Counted from the first letter of the stretch, positions 8,994-19,403 are shown. The stretch is 46,443 nt of DNA from Flavobacteriales bacterium (GCA_015665315.1 JADFAK010000059.1:1-46443); one strand, 5' to 3'. The notes: generated by a model not told the origin, from the letters alone. Program-made: numbers and translations.

Positions 8994-9788
8994 ATGATTG
9001 GGGCTTTACTTGCGGTAATAGTGATCGGCTTTGTGCTGTATCAATTGTACTATTACCGCAAGAAGTCTCGATTGAAGAAAGGCTTAACATTCCTTCCTAT
9101 CTGGAGGGATATTCTCGTTGAACGAGTTCAGTTTTACAACAAACTAGATACAGCTCAACGCGCGCGATTCGAATCGGATCTTCTCAGGTTTCTGAATGAA
9201 ACAACGATTACTGGCGTGAAATGCAAAGTTGACGATGTCGACAAAGTACTCGTTGGCGCAAGTGCCGTCATCCCCCTCTTTGGCTTCGATAACTGGGGAT
9301 ACCCCAACTTGGACGAAGTCCTCCTTTACGGCAATAGATTCTCTTCCGATCACGATATAGGCTCGAACCACAACACACTTGGCATGGTGGGCACGGGGTA
9401 TATGAATGGCACCATGATCCTCTCCAAGCCCGACTTAAAATCAGGCTTCCTCGGAAAAAAGGACGCTCGAAATGTGGGCATCCATGAATTTACCCACTTG
9501 GTAGACAAATTTGACGGTGCCGTGGATGGAATTCCTGAACATCTTTTAGAACACCCTTATTCTATTCAATGGATAGAATTGATTCGCAAGAAGATGATCG
9601 AAATTCAAGAAGACAACTCAGATATCAATCCATACGCTCTCACCGGACCCGAAGAATTTCTTGCCGTCGCCTCTGAATACTTTTTCGAAGATGCCCCACG
9701 CATGGCAAAAAAACATCCGGAGCTTCACCAAGCTATGTCCAACATGTTCAAGCACTACCCTTCGGAGAAATCCACATCTCAAGCGTAG
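8994..9788 (+). CDS. MtfA-like zinc metallopeptidase (M90 family)
   Basis: This 264-residue protein has an N-terminal membrane segment (residues 1-20), followed by a cytoplasmic-type metalloprotease domain. The zinc motif is HEFTHLVD, with H164, E165, H168 and D171, followed by GAVDGIP. A second family block, TGPEEFLAVASEYFFEDA, should provide the third ligand. E. coli MtfA is cytosolic and linked to glucose-PTS regulation through Mlc. No Mlc is visible here, and the membrane anchor points to a different role. It is the last gene of the operon starting at 6461. Family is confident, substrate unknown. Confidence 0.9.
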   Translation: MIGALLAVIVIGFVLYQLYYYRKKSRLKKGLTFLPIWRDILVERVQFYNKLDTAQRARFESDLLRFLNETTITGVKCKVDDVDKVLVGASAVIPLFGFDNWGYPNLDEVLLYGNRFSSDHDIGSNHNTLGMVGTGYMNGTMILSKPDLKSGFLGKKDARNVGIHEFTHLVDKFDGAVDGIPEHLLEHPYSIQWIELIRKKMIEIQEDNSDINPYALTGPEEFLAVASEYFFEDAPRMAKKHPELHQAMSNMFKHYPSEKSTSQA

Positions 9789-9971
9789 CCAGGGCGCAAT
9801 GACATTTGCCCTTGTGGCTCAGAATTAAAATGTGAAAAATGCTGCGGAAAGTAAAGTTATAGGAGAACTTGTCAGAATAGACCGACCTCAAATTTCTTCC
9901 CTCAATTGTAACCATTGCCCTTAAAATCATGTAAGCACGTGTCAAGCAGGCTTTTATCTGCTGCCACTACC

Positions 9972-12900
9972 ATGAATTTAAAAACCATTTCATTTTTCGC
10001 AGTTCTCCTTGGATTATTCAGCATTAACGGTGTGTCTCAAGACGAAAACCCATGTGCTTCTGGAGATATCTACCAAGATATGATTCAGAATGATCAAGTC
10101 TTTTCTCGAAGTATGTTCTACTTGAATCAACGACTTTCGGAGATGGCCCATGATGACGAATTTCGGGCGAGCGAAGAGATTTATACGATCCCGGTGGTCG
10201 TCCATATTATCCACGAAGGTGAAGGTATCGGACAATCGAGTAATATCACAGACGAACAAATCTTTAGTGCGATTACCGCGCTCAACGAGGACTTCAGAAA
10301 GATTGCAGGCACCAATGGTGATGGAGATGGCGTCGATGTAGGACTTGAATTTTGTCTTGCCTCGCGTGACCCCGACGGAAATCCTTCTACTGGAATCGTG
10401 CGAGTCAATGGTTCTAGCGTGCCCAACTATGCGGATATGGGGATCGAAGCCTCAGGTGGAATTGGGGCCGACGAGGCGACCGTGAAAGCGCTGTCAACTT
10501 GGCCTCGAGAAGATTACATGAACGTATGGATCGTCAATGAAATAGAAGACAACGATGCTGGTGGCGGTATTCAAGGTTTTGCCTACTTCCCTTTCAATAA
10601 TCCATTGGACGGGATTTGTCTGTTGTACAACGCGTTTGGAACCGTTGGAAACCTCAAATCGAACACCGATATGGGAAGAACATTCACCCATGAGGTCGGA
10701 CACTTTTTAGGACTTTATCACACCTTCCATGACACCCAAGACTGCGACGGCGAAAGCAACTGCGGCACACAGGGAGACCGTGTATGTGACACTCCTGCAA
10801 CCCCTTTAGCAACTCTATGCTCTTCTCCCGCTTGTGGAACTCAACAAGTAGAGAATTATTTGGATTACACCTCTGAGACATGTCGAAACATGTTTACAGA
10901 AGGCCAAAAAGTCCGCATGCGAGCTACCCTATTGACCGACCGCGAGACACTTCTTGATTCATTTGGTTGTGTCCCAGTAACCGATTACGACGCGGGAATA
11001 GCATCAATCGAATTTCCAGGATTTTCAATATGTAGTTCTTCATTCGAGCCAGAAATTATCCTGACAAATTATGGAAGTATCACCTTGACCTCGGTAACAT
11101 TCTCCTACCAAATCGACAATGGGCCGGCCCAAAACTACACGTGGACTGGCAGTCTAGCTCAAGGTTTGTCTGAAAACGTGAATTTACCCATTATCTCAGC
11201 ATCGACTGGCGTACGAAACATAAGTGTGACTTGCTCGAATCCCAACGGGGTGAGCGACGAAAACACAGGCAACAACTCAATCGACAAGACATTCGAAATA
11301 TCCAGCGGCGAGGCTATGCAATTGGAAATAAACATCGATTACTTCGGAACGGAAACCTCATGGATGGTTCACGATGATGGAGGTGCTGTTGTTGCCAGCG
11401 GAGGCCCCTATGTGAACAATGCGCAAGGAACCATCTACAACGAGTCAATCTGCGTAAGCGGTGGTTGCTATTCTCTGACCATGTATGATAGCTATGGTGA
11501 CGGAATGAGCTTTTTGTCTGGTTCATATACCTTGCTAGATGGCGCAGGAGAATTGGTCGCCGAAGGAGGAGGAAACTTTGGTCCCGAAGTAAGCCATGAC
11601 TTTTGTGTCGATGAGGTTATTTCAAATGATCCGCCTACGGCAAATTTCAATACGTCGTCCAATACGGCATGCTCAGGAGGTCAATTGGATTTTTATGACG
11701 CTAGCGCAAATGGTCCTACCTCGTGGGCATGGACTTTTGAAGGTGGAGTACCAGCTACTTCGAGCAATGCGTCTCCCCAAAATATTACCTACAACAATCC
11801 CGGCACCTATGACGTCACACTTACAGTGAACAATGATGGCGGGTCAGACACCTATGTTTCAACTATTACGGTGGCTGCTGGGCCAACAGTTTCTTTGTCA
11901 CCAAGCGACATATCTTGCCACAATGGAAACGACGGATCAATCACTGCCAATGTCACGGGTAATGGACCTTACGATTACAACTGGAGCAGTGGAAGTACTT
12001 CGTCATCGGCTACCGGTTTGACCACAGGCAATTATTCAGTCATGGTCACGGACGACAACGGATGCACCAATCAGGCCAGTCTGTTTTTGGCCAATCCAGC
12101 CGATATGAACTTATCCCTAATCGTCGACGATCCACTATGTAATGGTGGTGCCGACGGAAACATCCAAGCCAATGCATCGCTCGGAAATGGGGGGTACTCT
12201 TATGTTTGGAGCAATGGCGACACCGACTCAAATGCCAACGGCCTAGCTGCAGGAGACTATTCTGTAGTCGTGACCGATAGCAACGGTTGTACAAAAACTG
12301 CTTCGGCCACAATCGACAATCCACCAGCCATTCAGCTTTCAGTTTCTAGCGAACCGACCTCTTGTCCTGGAACTGGCGACGGAAGTGTACTAGCCAATGC
12401 AACAGGAGGAGCGGGAGGCTTTTCGTACGCTTGGAGCAATGGATTGACAATCAACGAAATCAACGGTTTACCAGCGGCAAATTACAGCGTAGTGGTAACC
12501 GATGCGAACGGATGTACTGCCAACAACGCAGTGACTATCCAATCACCCGATCCGATTGAAGCTCAGTTGTTTGACTTTGACATCGCATGTGGTGGAAGCT
12601 TAGGCTCGGCCAACATCGACCCGATAGGAGGCACAGGCGCTTTGACCATATCGTGGAGTTCTGGAGATTCTGGAATGGCCATTGATGAATTGGAAGTGGG
12701 AGAATATTCTGTCACGATTACCGATGCCAATAATTGTACTGTTTCGGAGCAATTTGAAATTACATCGAGCGATGCGCTTAGTGTGCAATTATCGTTCGAA
12801 GAGATTACTTGTCATGGATCTTCAAATGGCTCAATTTTAGCTAGCGCAAATGGGGGTTCTGGTTCGTACACATACAGCTGGAGCCAAGGATCAACACAAG

Positions 12901-14321
12901 ATGAAATTACCAATCTCGGTCCGGGTACCTATTCAGTTGAAGTAGTTGATTCCGAGGGTTGTCCTGGAGAAGCTTCAATTACCATTGATGAGCCAGCAAA
13001 CCTCTCGGTTGTGCTATTCAAAAGCGATATTTCCTGCTACGATGAAAACGATGGATCTATTACATCGACCATCAATGGTGGAACAACTCCATACGAATAC
13101 CACTGGAATACCAATTCACTTGCACCCAACTTGGCCAATTTGAGTCAAGGAACTTATTCTCTAGCGGTGACCGACGATCATGGATGCGAAAAGAGCGCGA
13201 CGATTAGCGTTGTTGAGCCTTCAGAATTGGTTATCAGCCTTGATCTGCTTGCCAACGAGTCATGTGAAGGAAATGATGGATCGGCCCTTGTAAATATTAT
13301 GGGCGGAACACCAGACTACCAACTATTCTGGACCAATGGATCTACCAGTCAGCAAAACAACAATCTTTCCGCAGGAAGCTATTCCGTTACAATTACCGAT
13401 GGAAATGGCTGCCAGGCTACAGAAACATTGAATATCATTCACGACTGCGAGACGGCCGTTCCTACTACCAAGTTGACGGCTGATGATTGTGGCAGTGTGG
13501 GGTTAACATTGGACGATTACATTACGTGTAACGCTATTGAAGACGCCGAAATGTACCAATGGAAATTCGAAAATGCTGCCATTGGATTGTGGGAAGAAGA
13601 AATGACATTGGGAAATAACACCAGCTTCCTTCTAGCTGAAGTACAATCACTTGGGTACGGAGTTACCGTGAATGTCTCTATCAAGACCTTAGTCAATAGT
13701 ATGTGGTCGGCCTACGGCGAAGTATGTCAAATAACCATGGCCACTACAATCCCAATCACGCAACTCATTGCAGCCGATTGTGGAATGACCAGCCTTTCAG
13801 TGGGCGCTTCGATTAACTGCGAGCCCGTTGCAGGGGCCTACGCTTATGAATGGCAAATTACTGGGACCGACTACGAGAATACCTTCGTCACCTACATGAA
13901 TTCTATTTCGATAGAAGAGAGCATGTCTTTAGAGGATCTTACCGAATACCATGTGGCAGTCCGCACTCAAGTAGGCAACGATTGGAGCGACTGGGGGGCA
14001 ACTTGTTCAGTGACCACCGACTTTGGAACATTTGTTGAAGAAGGAAGCAATGACGACCCATCGCTACAAATATTCCCGAATCCGAACAATGGAGAAAAAA
14101 TATCTATCGAAATACGTAACCCTTTACAAGGAGCTGACGTAATAATGCTTGAACTATTTAGTGCCTCGGGTCAATTGGTTGATACAATTGAGATACCAAC
14201 CGACTCTGGCGGCTACTTGAAAACAACTTACACATTTGAAAACAAACTGTCGGCCGGAATGTACTTTATCAAGTACTGGATGAATGACAGTGCCCTCGAG
14301 CAGAAGATGATAGTTAGATGA
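9972..14321 (+). CDS. M43 (pappalysin-type) metalloprotease with PKD and SprB repeats, T9SS-secreted
   Basis: This is a 1449-residue protein. I start it at ATG 9972, which gives a proper signal peptide (MNLKTISFF ... NGVSQ); an ATG 57 nt upstream adds an unsuitable polar leader. The catalytic motif is HEVGHFLGLYH (H240, E241, H244, H250), followed by a C-x-x-x-F-T-x-G-Q-x-x-R-M block typical of M43 proteases. A DSYGDG module follows (506-511), then a PKD domain (about 553-635), seven SprB-type repeats of about 73 residues (about 637-1157), two related FN3-like segments (about 1158-1355), and a type A T9SS sorting domain (LQIFPNPNNGEK ... GMYFIKYW). It should be a cell-surface or secreted endopeptidase carrying adhesin repeats. 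Confidence 0.93.
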   Translation: MNLKTISFFAVLLGLFSINGVSQDENPCASGDIYQDMIQNDQVFSRSMFYLNQRLSEMAHDDEFRASEEIYTIPVVVHIIHEGEGIGQSSNITDEQIFSAITALNEDFRKIAGTNGDGDGVDVGLEFCLASRDPDGNPSTGIVRVNGSSVPNYADMGIEASGGIGADEATVKALSTWPREDYMNVWIVNEIEDNDAGGGIQGFAYFPFNNPLDGICLLYNAFGTVGNLKSNTDMGRTFTHEVGHFLGLYHTFHDTQDCDGESNCGTQGDRVCDTPATPLATLCSSPACGTQQVENYLDYTSETCRNMFTEGQKVRMRATLLTDRETLLDSFGCVPVTDYDAGIASIEFPGFSICSSSFEPEIILTNYGSITLTSVTFSYQIDNGPAQNYTWTGSLAQGLSENVNLPIISASTGVRNISVTCSNPNGVSDENTGNNSIDKTFEISSGEAMQLEINIDYFGTETSWMVHDDGGAVVASGGPYVNNAQGTIYNESICVSGGCYSLTMYDSYGDGMSFLSGSYTLLDGAGELVAEGGGNFGPEVSHDFCVDEVISNDPPTANFNTSSNTACSGGQLDFYDASANGPTSWAWTFEGGVPATSSNASPQNITYNNPGTYDVTLTVNNDGGSDTYVSTITVAAGPTVSLSPSDISCHNGNDGSITANVTGNGPYDYNWSSGSTSSSATGLTTGNYSVMVTDDNGCTNQASLFLANPADMNLSLIVDDPLCNGGADGNIQANASLGNGGYSYVWSNGDTDSNANGLAAGDYSVVVTDSNGCTKTASATIDNPPAIQLSVSSEPTSCPGTGDGSVLANATGGAGGFSYAWSNGLTINEINGLPAANYSVVVTDANGCTANNAVTIQSPDPIEAQLFDFDIACGGSLGSANIDPIGGTGALTISWSSGDSGMAIDELEVGEYSVTITDANNCTVSEQFEITSSDALSVQLSFEEITCHGSSNGSILASANGGSGSYTYSWSQGSTQDEITNLGPGTYSVEVVDSEGCPGEASITIDEPANLSVVLFKSDISCYDENDGSITSTINGGTTPYEYHWNTNSLAPNLANLSQGTYSLAVTDDHGCEKSATISVVEPSELVISLDLLANESCEGNDGSALVNIMGGTPDYQLFWTNGSTSQQNNNLSAGSYSVTITDGNGCQATETLNIIHDCETAVPTTKLTADDCGSVGLTLDDYITCNAIEDAEMYQWKFENAAIGLWEEEMTLGNNTSFLLAEVQSLGYGVTVNVSIKTLVNSMWSAYGEVCQITMATTIPITQLIAADCGMTSLSVGASINCEPVAGAYAYEWQITGTDYENTFVTYMNSISIEESMSLEDLTEYHVAVRTQVGNDWSDWGATCSVTTDFGTFVEEGSNDDPSLQIFPNPNNGEKISIEIRNPLQGADVIMLELFSASGQLVDTIEIPTDSGGYLKTTYTFENKLSAGMYFIKYWMNDSALEQKMIVR

Positions 14322-14357
14322 TATAGGGTGGAGACCAAATTTATTTGGTCAACAGAG

Positions 14358-14397
14358 AGCCCTGCAATCCTCACGGAGAGCAGGGCTTTCGCTTTTA
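14358..14397 (+). terminator. Rho-independent terminator after the M43 protease gene
   Basis: A perfect 8-bp stem AGCCCTGC/GCAGGGCT with a 14-nt loop is followed by TTCGCTTTT, 37 nt after the stop codon. A smaller ACCAAA/TTTGGT hairpin lies just before it. Confidence 0.85.
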
Positions 14398-14419
14398 TAA
14401 ACTTTTCTAATTCCTACGT

Positions 14420-15451
14420 TTATTCTCCTCCAGCGCTTGCTATCGGATACACGATGTGAGTTACCCATTTAGCTGGATCGGGTTCTGTAGAAGGATCCGT
14501 GATATACATCTCGTATGGAGCACCAGTGACTTGTATTTGTTCACAAGCAATATGGGCGTCCATCGCTTGCCACGTTTCTCCCGAAGACTCGTATGGACCA
14601 AGGTGCACACCTACAAGGTAATCACCTGCTGCAAAAGTTCCTGAAGTGAAACCCTCAGGTGCCTTCTGCTCGCCAATTACCGGAATTGCAAACTCCATAT
14701 CGGCTTCATAGGTAGCTTCATCAAATGTATGGTAAACTGCAAATGGCATGACCGTTGTGTCCATGGCTATTCCATTGGTTAACATATACTGCATAATGGC
14801 ACCATAATTCGCACCATAGGTTTCCGCCGAAATCGCATCAACTTTCAAATGAGCAGCTTTGCCCAAGTAGTGAAGATCTCCACGTTTTTCAATCGTGGGA
14901 GTAAAATCTGACTTTGGCAAGGCTTCGACCAGCTCCTTTAGATTATTAAGTCCCTTTTCGAAATCGGGACCAACAGCTTCGTCCATGTCCATAAAGAGTG
15001 ACATGATCGTCATGGGGAACTTAAACTCTCCGAAGAAGCCCCAAGCTACTTTCACTCCGCCGTCGACTTTCTCCATGGTCATGTAACCATCCGACTCTGA
15101 CTCAAACGGTCTAGTGAAGTTGAGATGGTATTCCATTTTATTCTCCGATAGACCAGTACATGTCATCATACCAGCTCCAACTTGGTCGCTTGCGCTTTCC
15201 CATGTGTAGCTGCTCCCAACTGTTCCCATCTCCCCATTGTAAGTGTACACAATGTCGTCGGCTTTCTCGTTCCAAGGACTCCATACATTCCATTTCTCCC
15301 AATTGGTGCTTTGTTCGTATACATCGCCATAACAGCCGTCAATAACAACTGATCTTTCAACCTCATAGGATCCATCAGTAATAAGTCCCGCTATCAGCAA
15401 GACCGCAACAAGAATGGCAACTATTGCCAGTAAAACCTTCAGAAATTTCAT
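14420..15451 (-). CDS. Membrane-anchored SRPBCC domain / GyrI-like domain protein
   Basis: This 343-residue protein begins with one transmembrane segment (about residues 4-26). Residues about 30-180 match an SRPBCC/polyketide-cyclase-like fold as found in Bacteroidota proteins (VERSVVIDGCYGDVYEQSTN, WNVWSPWNEK). Residues about 185-340 match a GyrI-like small-molecule-binding (effector-binding) domain, with GPYESSGETWQAMDAHI and a C-terminal E-P-D-P-A-K-W block. Both domain types bind hydrophobic or drug-like ligands. No DNA-binding domain is present, so it is not a typical BmrR-like regulator. The topology suggests a periplasmic ligand-binding protein. Function is inferred only at the fold level. 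Confidence 0.75.
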   Translation of the reverse strand: MKFLKVLLAIVAILVAVLLIAGLITDGSYEVERSVVIDGCYGDVYEQSTNWEKWNVWSPWNEKADDIVYTYNGEMGTVGSSYTWESASDQVGAGMMTCTGLSENKMEYHLNFTRPFESESDGYMTMEKVDGGVKVAWGFFGEFKFPMTIMSLFMDMDEAVGPDFEKGLNNLKELVEALPKSDFTPTIEKRGDLHYLGKAAHLKVDAISAETYGANYGAIMQYMLTNGIAMDTTVMPFAVYHTFDEATYEADMEFAIPVIGEQKAPEGFTSGTFAAGDYLVGVHLGPYESSGETWQAMDAHIACEQIQVTGAPYEMYITDPSTEPDPAKWVTHIVYPIASAGGE

Positions 15452-15558
15452 AAATAGGTGGTTTGGTTATTGAATGTTTTTGGTGCTAGGTTGAACTCAA
15501 ATGTAAATAAATTTTACTTGTTTAGCAGTTCGTTCAAAAAAGCCAAGATCACGAAACC

Positions 15559-16848
15559 ATGGAAAACACAGCATTGATTACCAATGACGCAGTAGTTTTA
15601 GGAATGTTGCTGGGCATTCTCGCTCTGGTATTCGTTACTTCTTCGAGCAAGAATCCGGGACTCCAGAAGTTCTATAAATTCGTACCAGCACTCCTACTTT
15701 GCTATTTTTTACCAGCACTCCTAAATACGTTTGGGATTGTTGATGGACATGAAAGCAAACTCTACTTTGTGTCTTCACGCTACCTCTTACCCGCCAGTTT
15801 AGTGCTACTTTGTTTGAGTGTAGACATGAAGGCCATCCTAAACCTAGGTCCCAAAGCACTGATCATGTTCTTCACCGCTACCCTGGGAATTGTATTAGGA
15901 GGTCCCATGGCCTTGTGGCTCGTGAGTATGATAAATCCAGATGTGCTTGGTGGTGATGCTGTAGATGCTTTTTGGCGCGGACTGTCAACTATTTCGGGAA
16001 GTTGGATTGGCGGTGGAGCGAATCAAACAGCGCTTAAAGAAATTTCAGAGACAACCGAATCTCAGTTTTCAATCATGCTCTTGGTTGACGTATTTGTTGC
16101 CAATATTTGGATGGCCTTTCTATTGATTGGTGCCGGTATGAGTAAGAAGCTTGACAAAGTGTTGAAGGCCGACTCGACAGCTATTGATGATCTGACTTCG
16201 AAAGTAGAAAACTACCAAGCTAGCATTGCACGTGTTCCGACATTCAATGATTTAATTGTCATGCTTACTATCGCGTTTGGATGCGTGGCTGTTGCTCATT
16301 TTGCGGCCGATGCCTTGGCTCCGTTTTTTGAAGACTATATTGATGGGGTTCGACTTGCCAATCCTGATTCGGCGATTATATATCTCAGTTCATTGGGCAA
16401 GCAGTTTTTCTGGTTAATTCTACTCGCAACAATTCTCGGTGTTGGATTTTCTTTTACGCGCTTACGCAAATACGAGGGAGCCGGAGCATCAAAAATGGGA
16501 AGTGTTTTCTTGTATATACTCGTAGCATCTATAGGGCTTCACATTGACTTTAACGAAGTCATTGACAACTGGAAGGACATACAATGGGTGATCTACATCG
16601 GTTTAATCTGGATGTTGGTGCACATCGTCATTCTATTGGCGGTTGCCAAGATTGTAAAAGCCCCCTTCTTCTTCGTAGCCGTTGGTAGCCAAGCCAATGT
16701 CGGTGGAGCGGCCTCAGCACCAATTGTGGCTTCAGCCTTTAGTCCAGCCCTTGCACCGGTAGGTGTTTTATTGGCCGTTCTTGGTTACGCCATCGGAACT
16801 ATTGGCGCTATTGTATGCATGGAGCTTATGCATGCGATTTCGATGTAG
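15559..16848 (+). CDS. DUF819 family integral membrane protein
   Basis: This 429-residue polytopic inner-membrane protein has about ten hydrophobic segments and Gly-rich motifs typical of DUF819 (GGPMALWL, SGSWIGGGANQTALKE, VGSQANVGGAASAPIVA). The family (YjcL-like) is fold-related to sodium-coupled transporters; its substrate is unestablished. It is transcribed divergently from the SRPBCC/GyrI-like gene with 107 nt between them. A loop of about 50 residues near 195-245 is charged and likely cytoplasmic. No partner gene hints at the substrate. Confidence 0.88.
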   Translation: MENTALITNDAVVLGMLLGILALVFVTSSSKNPGLQKFYKFVPALLLCYFLPALLNTFGIVDGHESKLYFVSSRYLLPASLVLLCLSVDMKAILNLGPKALIMFFTATLGIVLGGPMALWLVSMINPDVLGGDAVDAFWRGLSTISGSWIGGGANQTALKEISETTESQFSIMLLVDVFVANIWMAFLLIGAGMSKKLDKVLKADSTAIDDLTSKVENYQASIARVPTFNDLIVMLTIAFGCVAVAHFAADALAPFFEDYIDGVRLANPDSAIIYLSSLGKQFFWLILLATILGVGFSFTRLRKYEGAGASKMGSVFLYILVASIGLHIDFNEVIDNWKDIQWVIYIGLIWMLVHIVILLAVAKIVKAPFFFVAVGSQANVGGAASAPIVASAFSPALAPVGVLLAVLGYAIGTIGAIVCMELMHAISM

Positions 16849-16967
16849 GACATACTTAACCTCAGTCTGTAATCCCTTGATAATTAACCCCTCAGAATTA
16901 TCTGAATCGGATTTATTTTGTCTATCCGAAACAATTTTGTGTCAGCTTGCGTACCATAAGCGCGTAA

Positions 16968-17435
16968 ATGACACACATGCGAACTATTACTATTCTACTT
17001 ATACTATTGTCTTCTTGGGCAATGAAATCTCAAGAGGCAATTAGCGAGACTTATGTTCTAAAGTCCCTCGTTTCAGTTTCCACTGCGGATGCCAAGCCTG
17101 CTATAGATTACTTGCGGGCCAATTTACCTGAGGGTGCAACGCTAACGATCAATCCAGTCAAGCAAAACATCACCATCATTGGCAAGAATTTGAATATTCC
17201 TGTTCTTATCGACGAACTGAAAGTCAACGGCCACACCTATGTTGTGAAGACCGGCCCTTGTGATGACTATTACAAGGCTCAAATCCAAAAAGAAATTTAC
17301 ATCTCTGAGAAATCAGCTGAATACAATGCCGCCACAGCAGTGGATTCGCTCGTATTTACACAAGCTGAATTCAATGAATTTAGTCCGCAAAAACAGGCCA
17401 GAATTGTACTTAGTGACAACACAAAGATTAAGTGA
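16968..17435 (+). CDS. Small secreted protein of unknown function, coupled to the T9SS gene at 17432
   Basis: This 155-residue protein has a signal peptide (about residues 1-21, ending in K-S-Q). ATG 16977 (MRTITILLILLSS) is an alternative start giving a better signal sequence. The mature part alternates a compact alpha/beta region (AKPAIDYLRANLPEGATLTINPVKQN, as two short stretches) with a charged C-terminus (F-T-Q-A-E-F-N-E-F-S). I recognise no family. Its TGA stop overlaps the GTG start of the next gene by 4 nt, so the two are translationally coupled and probably act together. The gene at 19404 holds the same position relative to a related large gene but shows no evident sequence similarity. 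Confidence 0.7.
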   Translation: MTHMRTITILLILLSSWAMKSQEAISETYVLKSLVSVSTADAKPAIDYLRANLPEGATLTINPVKQNITIIGKNLNIPVLIDELKVNGHTYVVKTGPCDDYYKAQIQKEIYISEKSAEYNAATAVDSLVFTQAEFNEFSPQKQARIVLSDNTKIK

Positions 17436-19300
17436 ACCTAGTTAGACCACATATCACCATTGGTCTGCTCTTGGTGAGCATGATTGGCCTGGGACAATGT
17501 CCGAATGACAACTCGTTTTATGCCGATTTATCGCCTTCGGCAGTCAGCGAAACGCAGACTGAATCATGTGCCTGGGGAGGAGATTACTTCACGGTTACCG
17601 TTGAAGACGGTTCGACCTACACCTTTTCAACCTGTGGAACGAGTTGGGATACCATGCTCGCGCTTTACAAACCAGACGATACGCTACTCGATCACAATGA
17701 TGACAGCTGCGGTTGGCAGTCCCAAATTACTTGGACTTCCGACTTTGATGGCGTTGTTTGGGTCTTGATCGATGAATATTATTGCAGCGACAACAACGAT
17801 TGCGGTACGGTAGCCGTCACTTGGGATTCTTCCAGCACAGATAGCGGAAATACCACACCTCCAGTGAATGAGACTTGTGCCGACGCAATTGAAATCAGTT
17901 GTGGTGAAGCCATTGCTGGCTATACTAGTTATGCCGACTACGATGATAGTGAAGTTTCAGATTGCGGTGTGCCCCTTGACGCCCCAGGCGTTTGGTACTC
18001 CTTCGAAGGAACCGATCAATACATAACTTTTAGCCTTTGTGGCACAACCAACTACGACAGCCAAATCAACGTGTATTCAGGAACTTGTGGCAATCTTATT
18101 TGTCGCGGTGGAAGCGACGATAAATGGGGTTGCGGAAGCAGTTCAGACCTCGTGGTGTATTGCTTGTCTGGCACGACATACTACATCCTCGTCCAAGGCT
18201 ACGATGACGAGACTGGAAACTTTACTCTTTCATGTGACTGCGAAGATTCAACGAACCAGCCACAGGATTGCAGCGGTGGTATTACTATATGTGACGACAG
18301 CACTTTTGGTGGCAACGCCAACGATGCTGGAGACGTTCAAGAGCTTACCTACCAAAACAACGACTGTTTAAGTGTTGAACATCAATCGCAATGGTTCTTT
18401 TTTAGTCCCACTACACCCGGAACTATCGAATTTACGATCGACCCGTCCAACGGAATTGATTACGATTTCGCCATTTGGGGACCATACGACTATCTCACTT
18501 GTCCGCCCACAGAAGATCCTCTACGTTGCACCTACTCAGCGCTCTACGAGCCCACAGGTTTGGTGATTGGCGCAGGTGATTCATCTGAACCACCCTCAGG
18601 AGATGCTTGGGTTGAAGCCATTACCGTGAGCAACGATGACGTCGACAAGATGTATGTCATGCTTATTGACAACTGGACAGCCGACAATACTGCTTACAGC
18701 TTTACTTGGAATTTGACCGGGGTTATATTGAACTGCTCCATCCAACTACCAGTAGAATTTTTGTACTTCTCAGGAGAGGTACGCACATCGAGAAACGAAC
18801 TGCGCTGGGCGACAGCTTCGGAAGTGAACAACTCACATTTCGAAGTCGAACGTTCCAGAGATTTAGACACGTGGGAAGTGATCACCATTATTCCGGGTAT
18901 GGGCACTGTTTACGGTGAAACTGAATACCTCGTCAACGATCCAAATCGACCTTTTGGAGTAGCCTATTATCGCTTGAAACAAGTCGACAACAATGGAGAA
19001 TTTAGTTATTCCGATATCGTATCCTTAGAATACCGAGAATCTGTTGAATTGCTTTCATTGTACCCAAATCCAACGCGTACCAACATCAATGTTTCAGTAC
19101 AATCTCAGGAGTCTATTGGCGCGACATTTGGCATTTTTGAACTCACCGGACGAAAAGTTATGGACTTCTTGCTTCCACTTGAAGCAGGTGTGAACCTTTT
19201 CACCTTCGACATCTCTTCGCTCATGCCTGGATTGTATACCATCCAAATATCGGATGATGAACAAAATTCACTGGTAACGGAGAAAATGTTCAAGAAATAG
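17432..19300 (+). CDS. T9SS-secreted multidomain protein with 'GIDYDFAIWGPY' domain, GTG start
   Basis: This 622-residue protein starts at GTG 17432, a choice supported by the 4-nt overlap with the preceding stop and the good signal peptide (to about residue 22). Two Cys-rich beta-sandwich segments (about 25-135 and 145-270) resemble bacterial pre-peptidase-type domains (YTFSTCGTSWDTML, WYSFEG, YYILVQGYDDETGNFTLSC). Residues about 276-435 form a domain shared with the protein at 19778 (TICDDSTFGGN, GIDYDFAIWGPY, YEPTGL, DAWVEAITV, DNWTADNT). An FN3-like segment follows (about 437-535; LRWATASEVNNSHFEVERS). A type A T9SS sorting domain ends the protein (SLYPNPTRTN ... GLYTIQIS). No catalytic motif was found; it is probably a surface structural or binding protein. 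Confidence 0.88.
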   Translation: MNLVRPHITIGLLLVSMIGLGQCPNDNSFYADLSPSAVSETQTESCAWGGDYFTVTVEDGSTYTFSTCGTSWDTMLALYKPDDTLLDHNDDSCGWQSQITWTSDFDGVVWVLIDEYYCSDNNDCGTVAVTWDSSSTDSGNTTPPVNETCADAIEISCGEAIAGYTSYADYDDSEVSDCGVPLDAPGVWYSFEGTDQYITFSLCGTTNYDSQINVYSGTCGNLICRGGSDDKWGCGSSSDLVVYCLSGTTYYILVQGYDDETGNFTLSCDCEDSTNQPQDCSGGITICDDSTFGGNANDAGDVQELTYQNNDCLSVEHQSQWFFFSPTTPGTIEFTIDPSNGIDYDFAIWGPYDYLTCPPTEDPLRCTYSALYEPTGLVIGAGDSSEPPSGDAWVEAITVSNDDVDKMYVMLIDNWTADNTAYSFTWNLTGVILNCSIQLPVEFLYFSGEVRTSRNELRWATASEVNNSHFEVERSRDLDTWEVITIIPGMGTVYGETEYLVNDPNRPFGVAYYRLKQVDNNGEFSYSDIVSLEYRESVELLSLYPNPTRTNINVSVQSQESIGATFGIFELTGRKVMDFLLPLEAGVNLFTFDISSLMPGLYTIQISDDEQNSLVTEKMFKK

Positions 19301-19403
19301 CCCCATTCTGGGACAAAACGCCTTGCTTCAAGCTTTTATAGTTTCATTTCCCATCTAGTTTAACTAAATTGGTAGCACCTTTGAGAAAACAACGTGCTAT
19401 TTT

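Noticed and set aside
9915-9971. Upstream ATG extension of the M43 protease
   Set aside because: It adds a polar leader before a good signal peptide at 9972.
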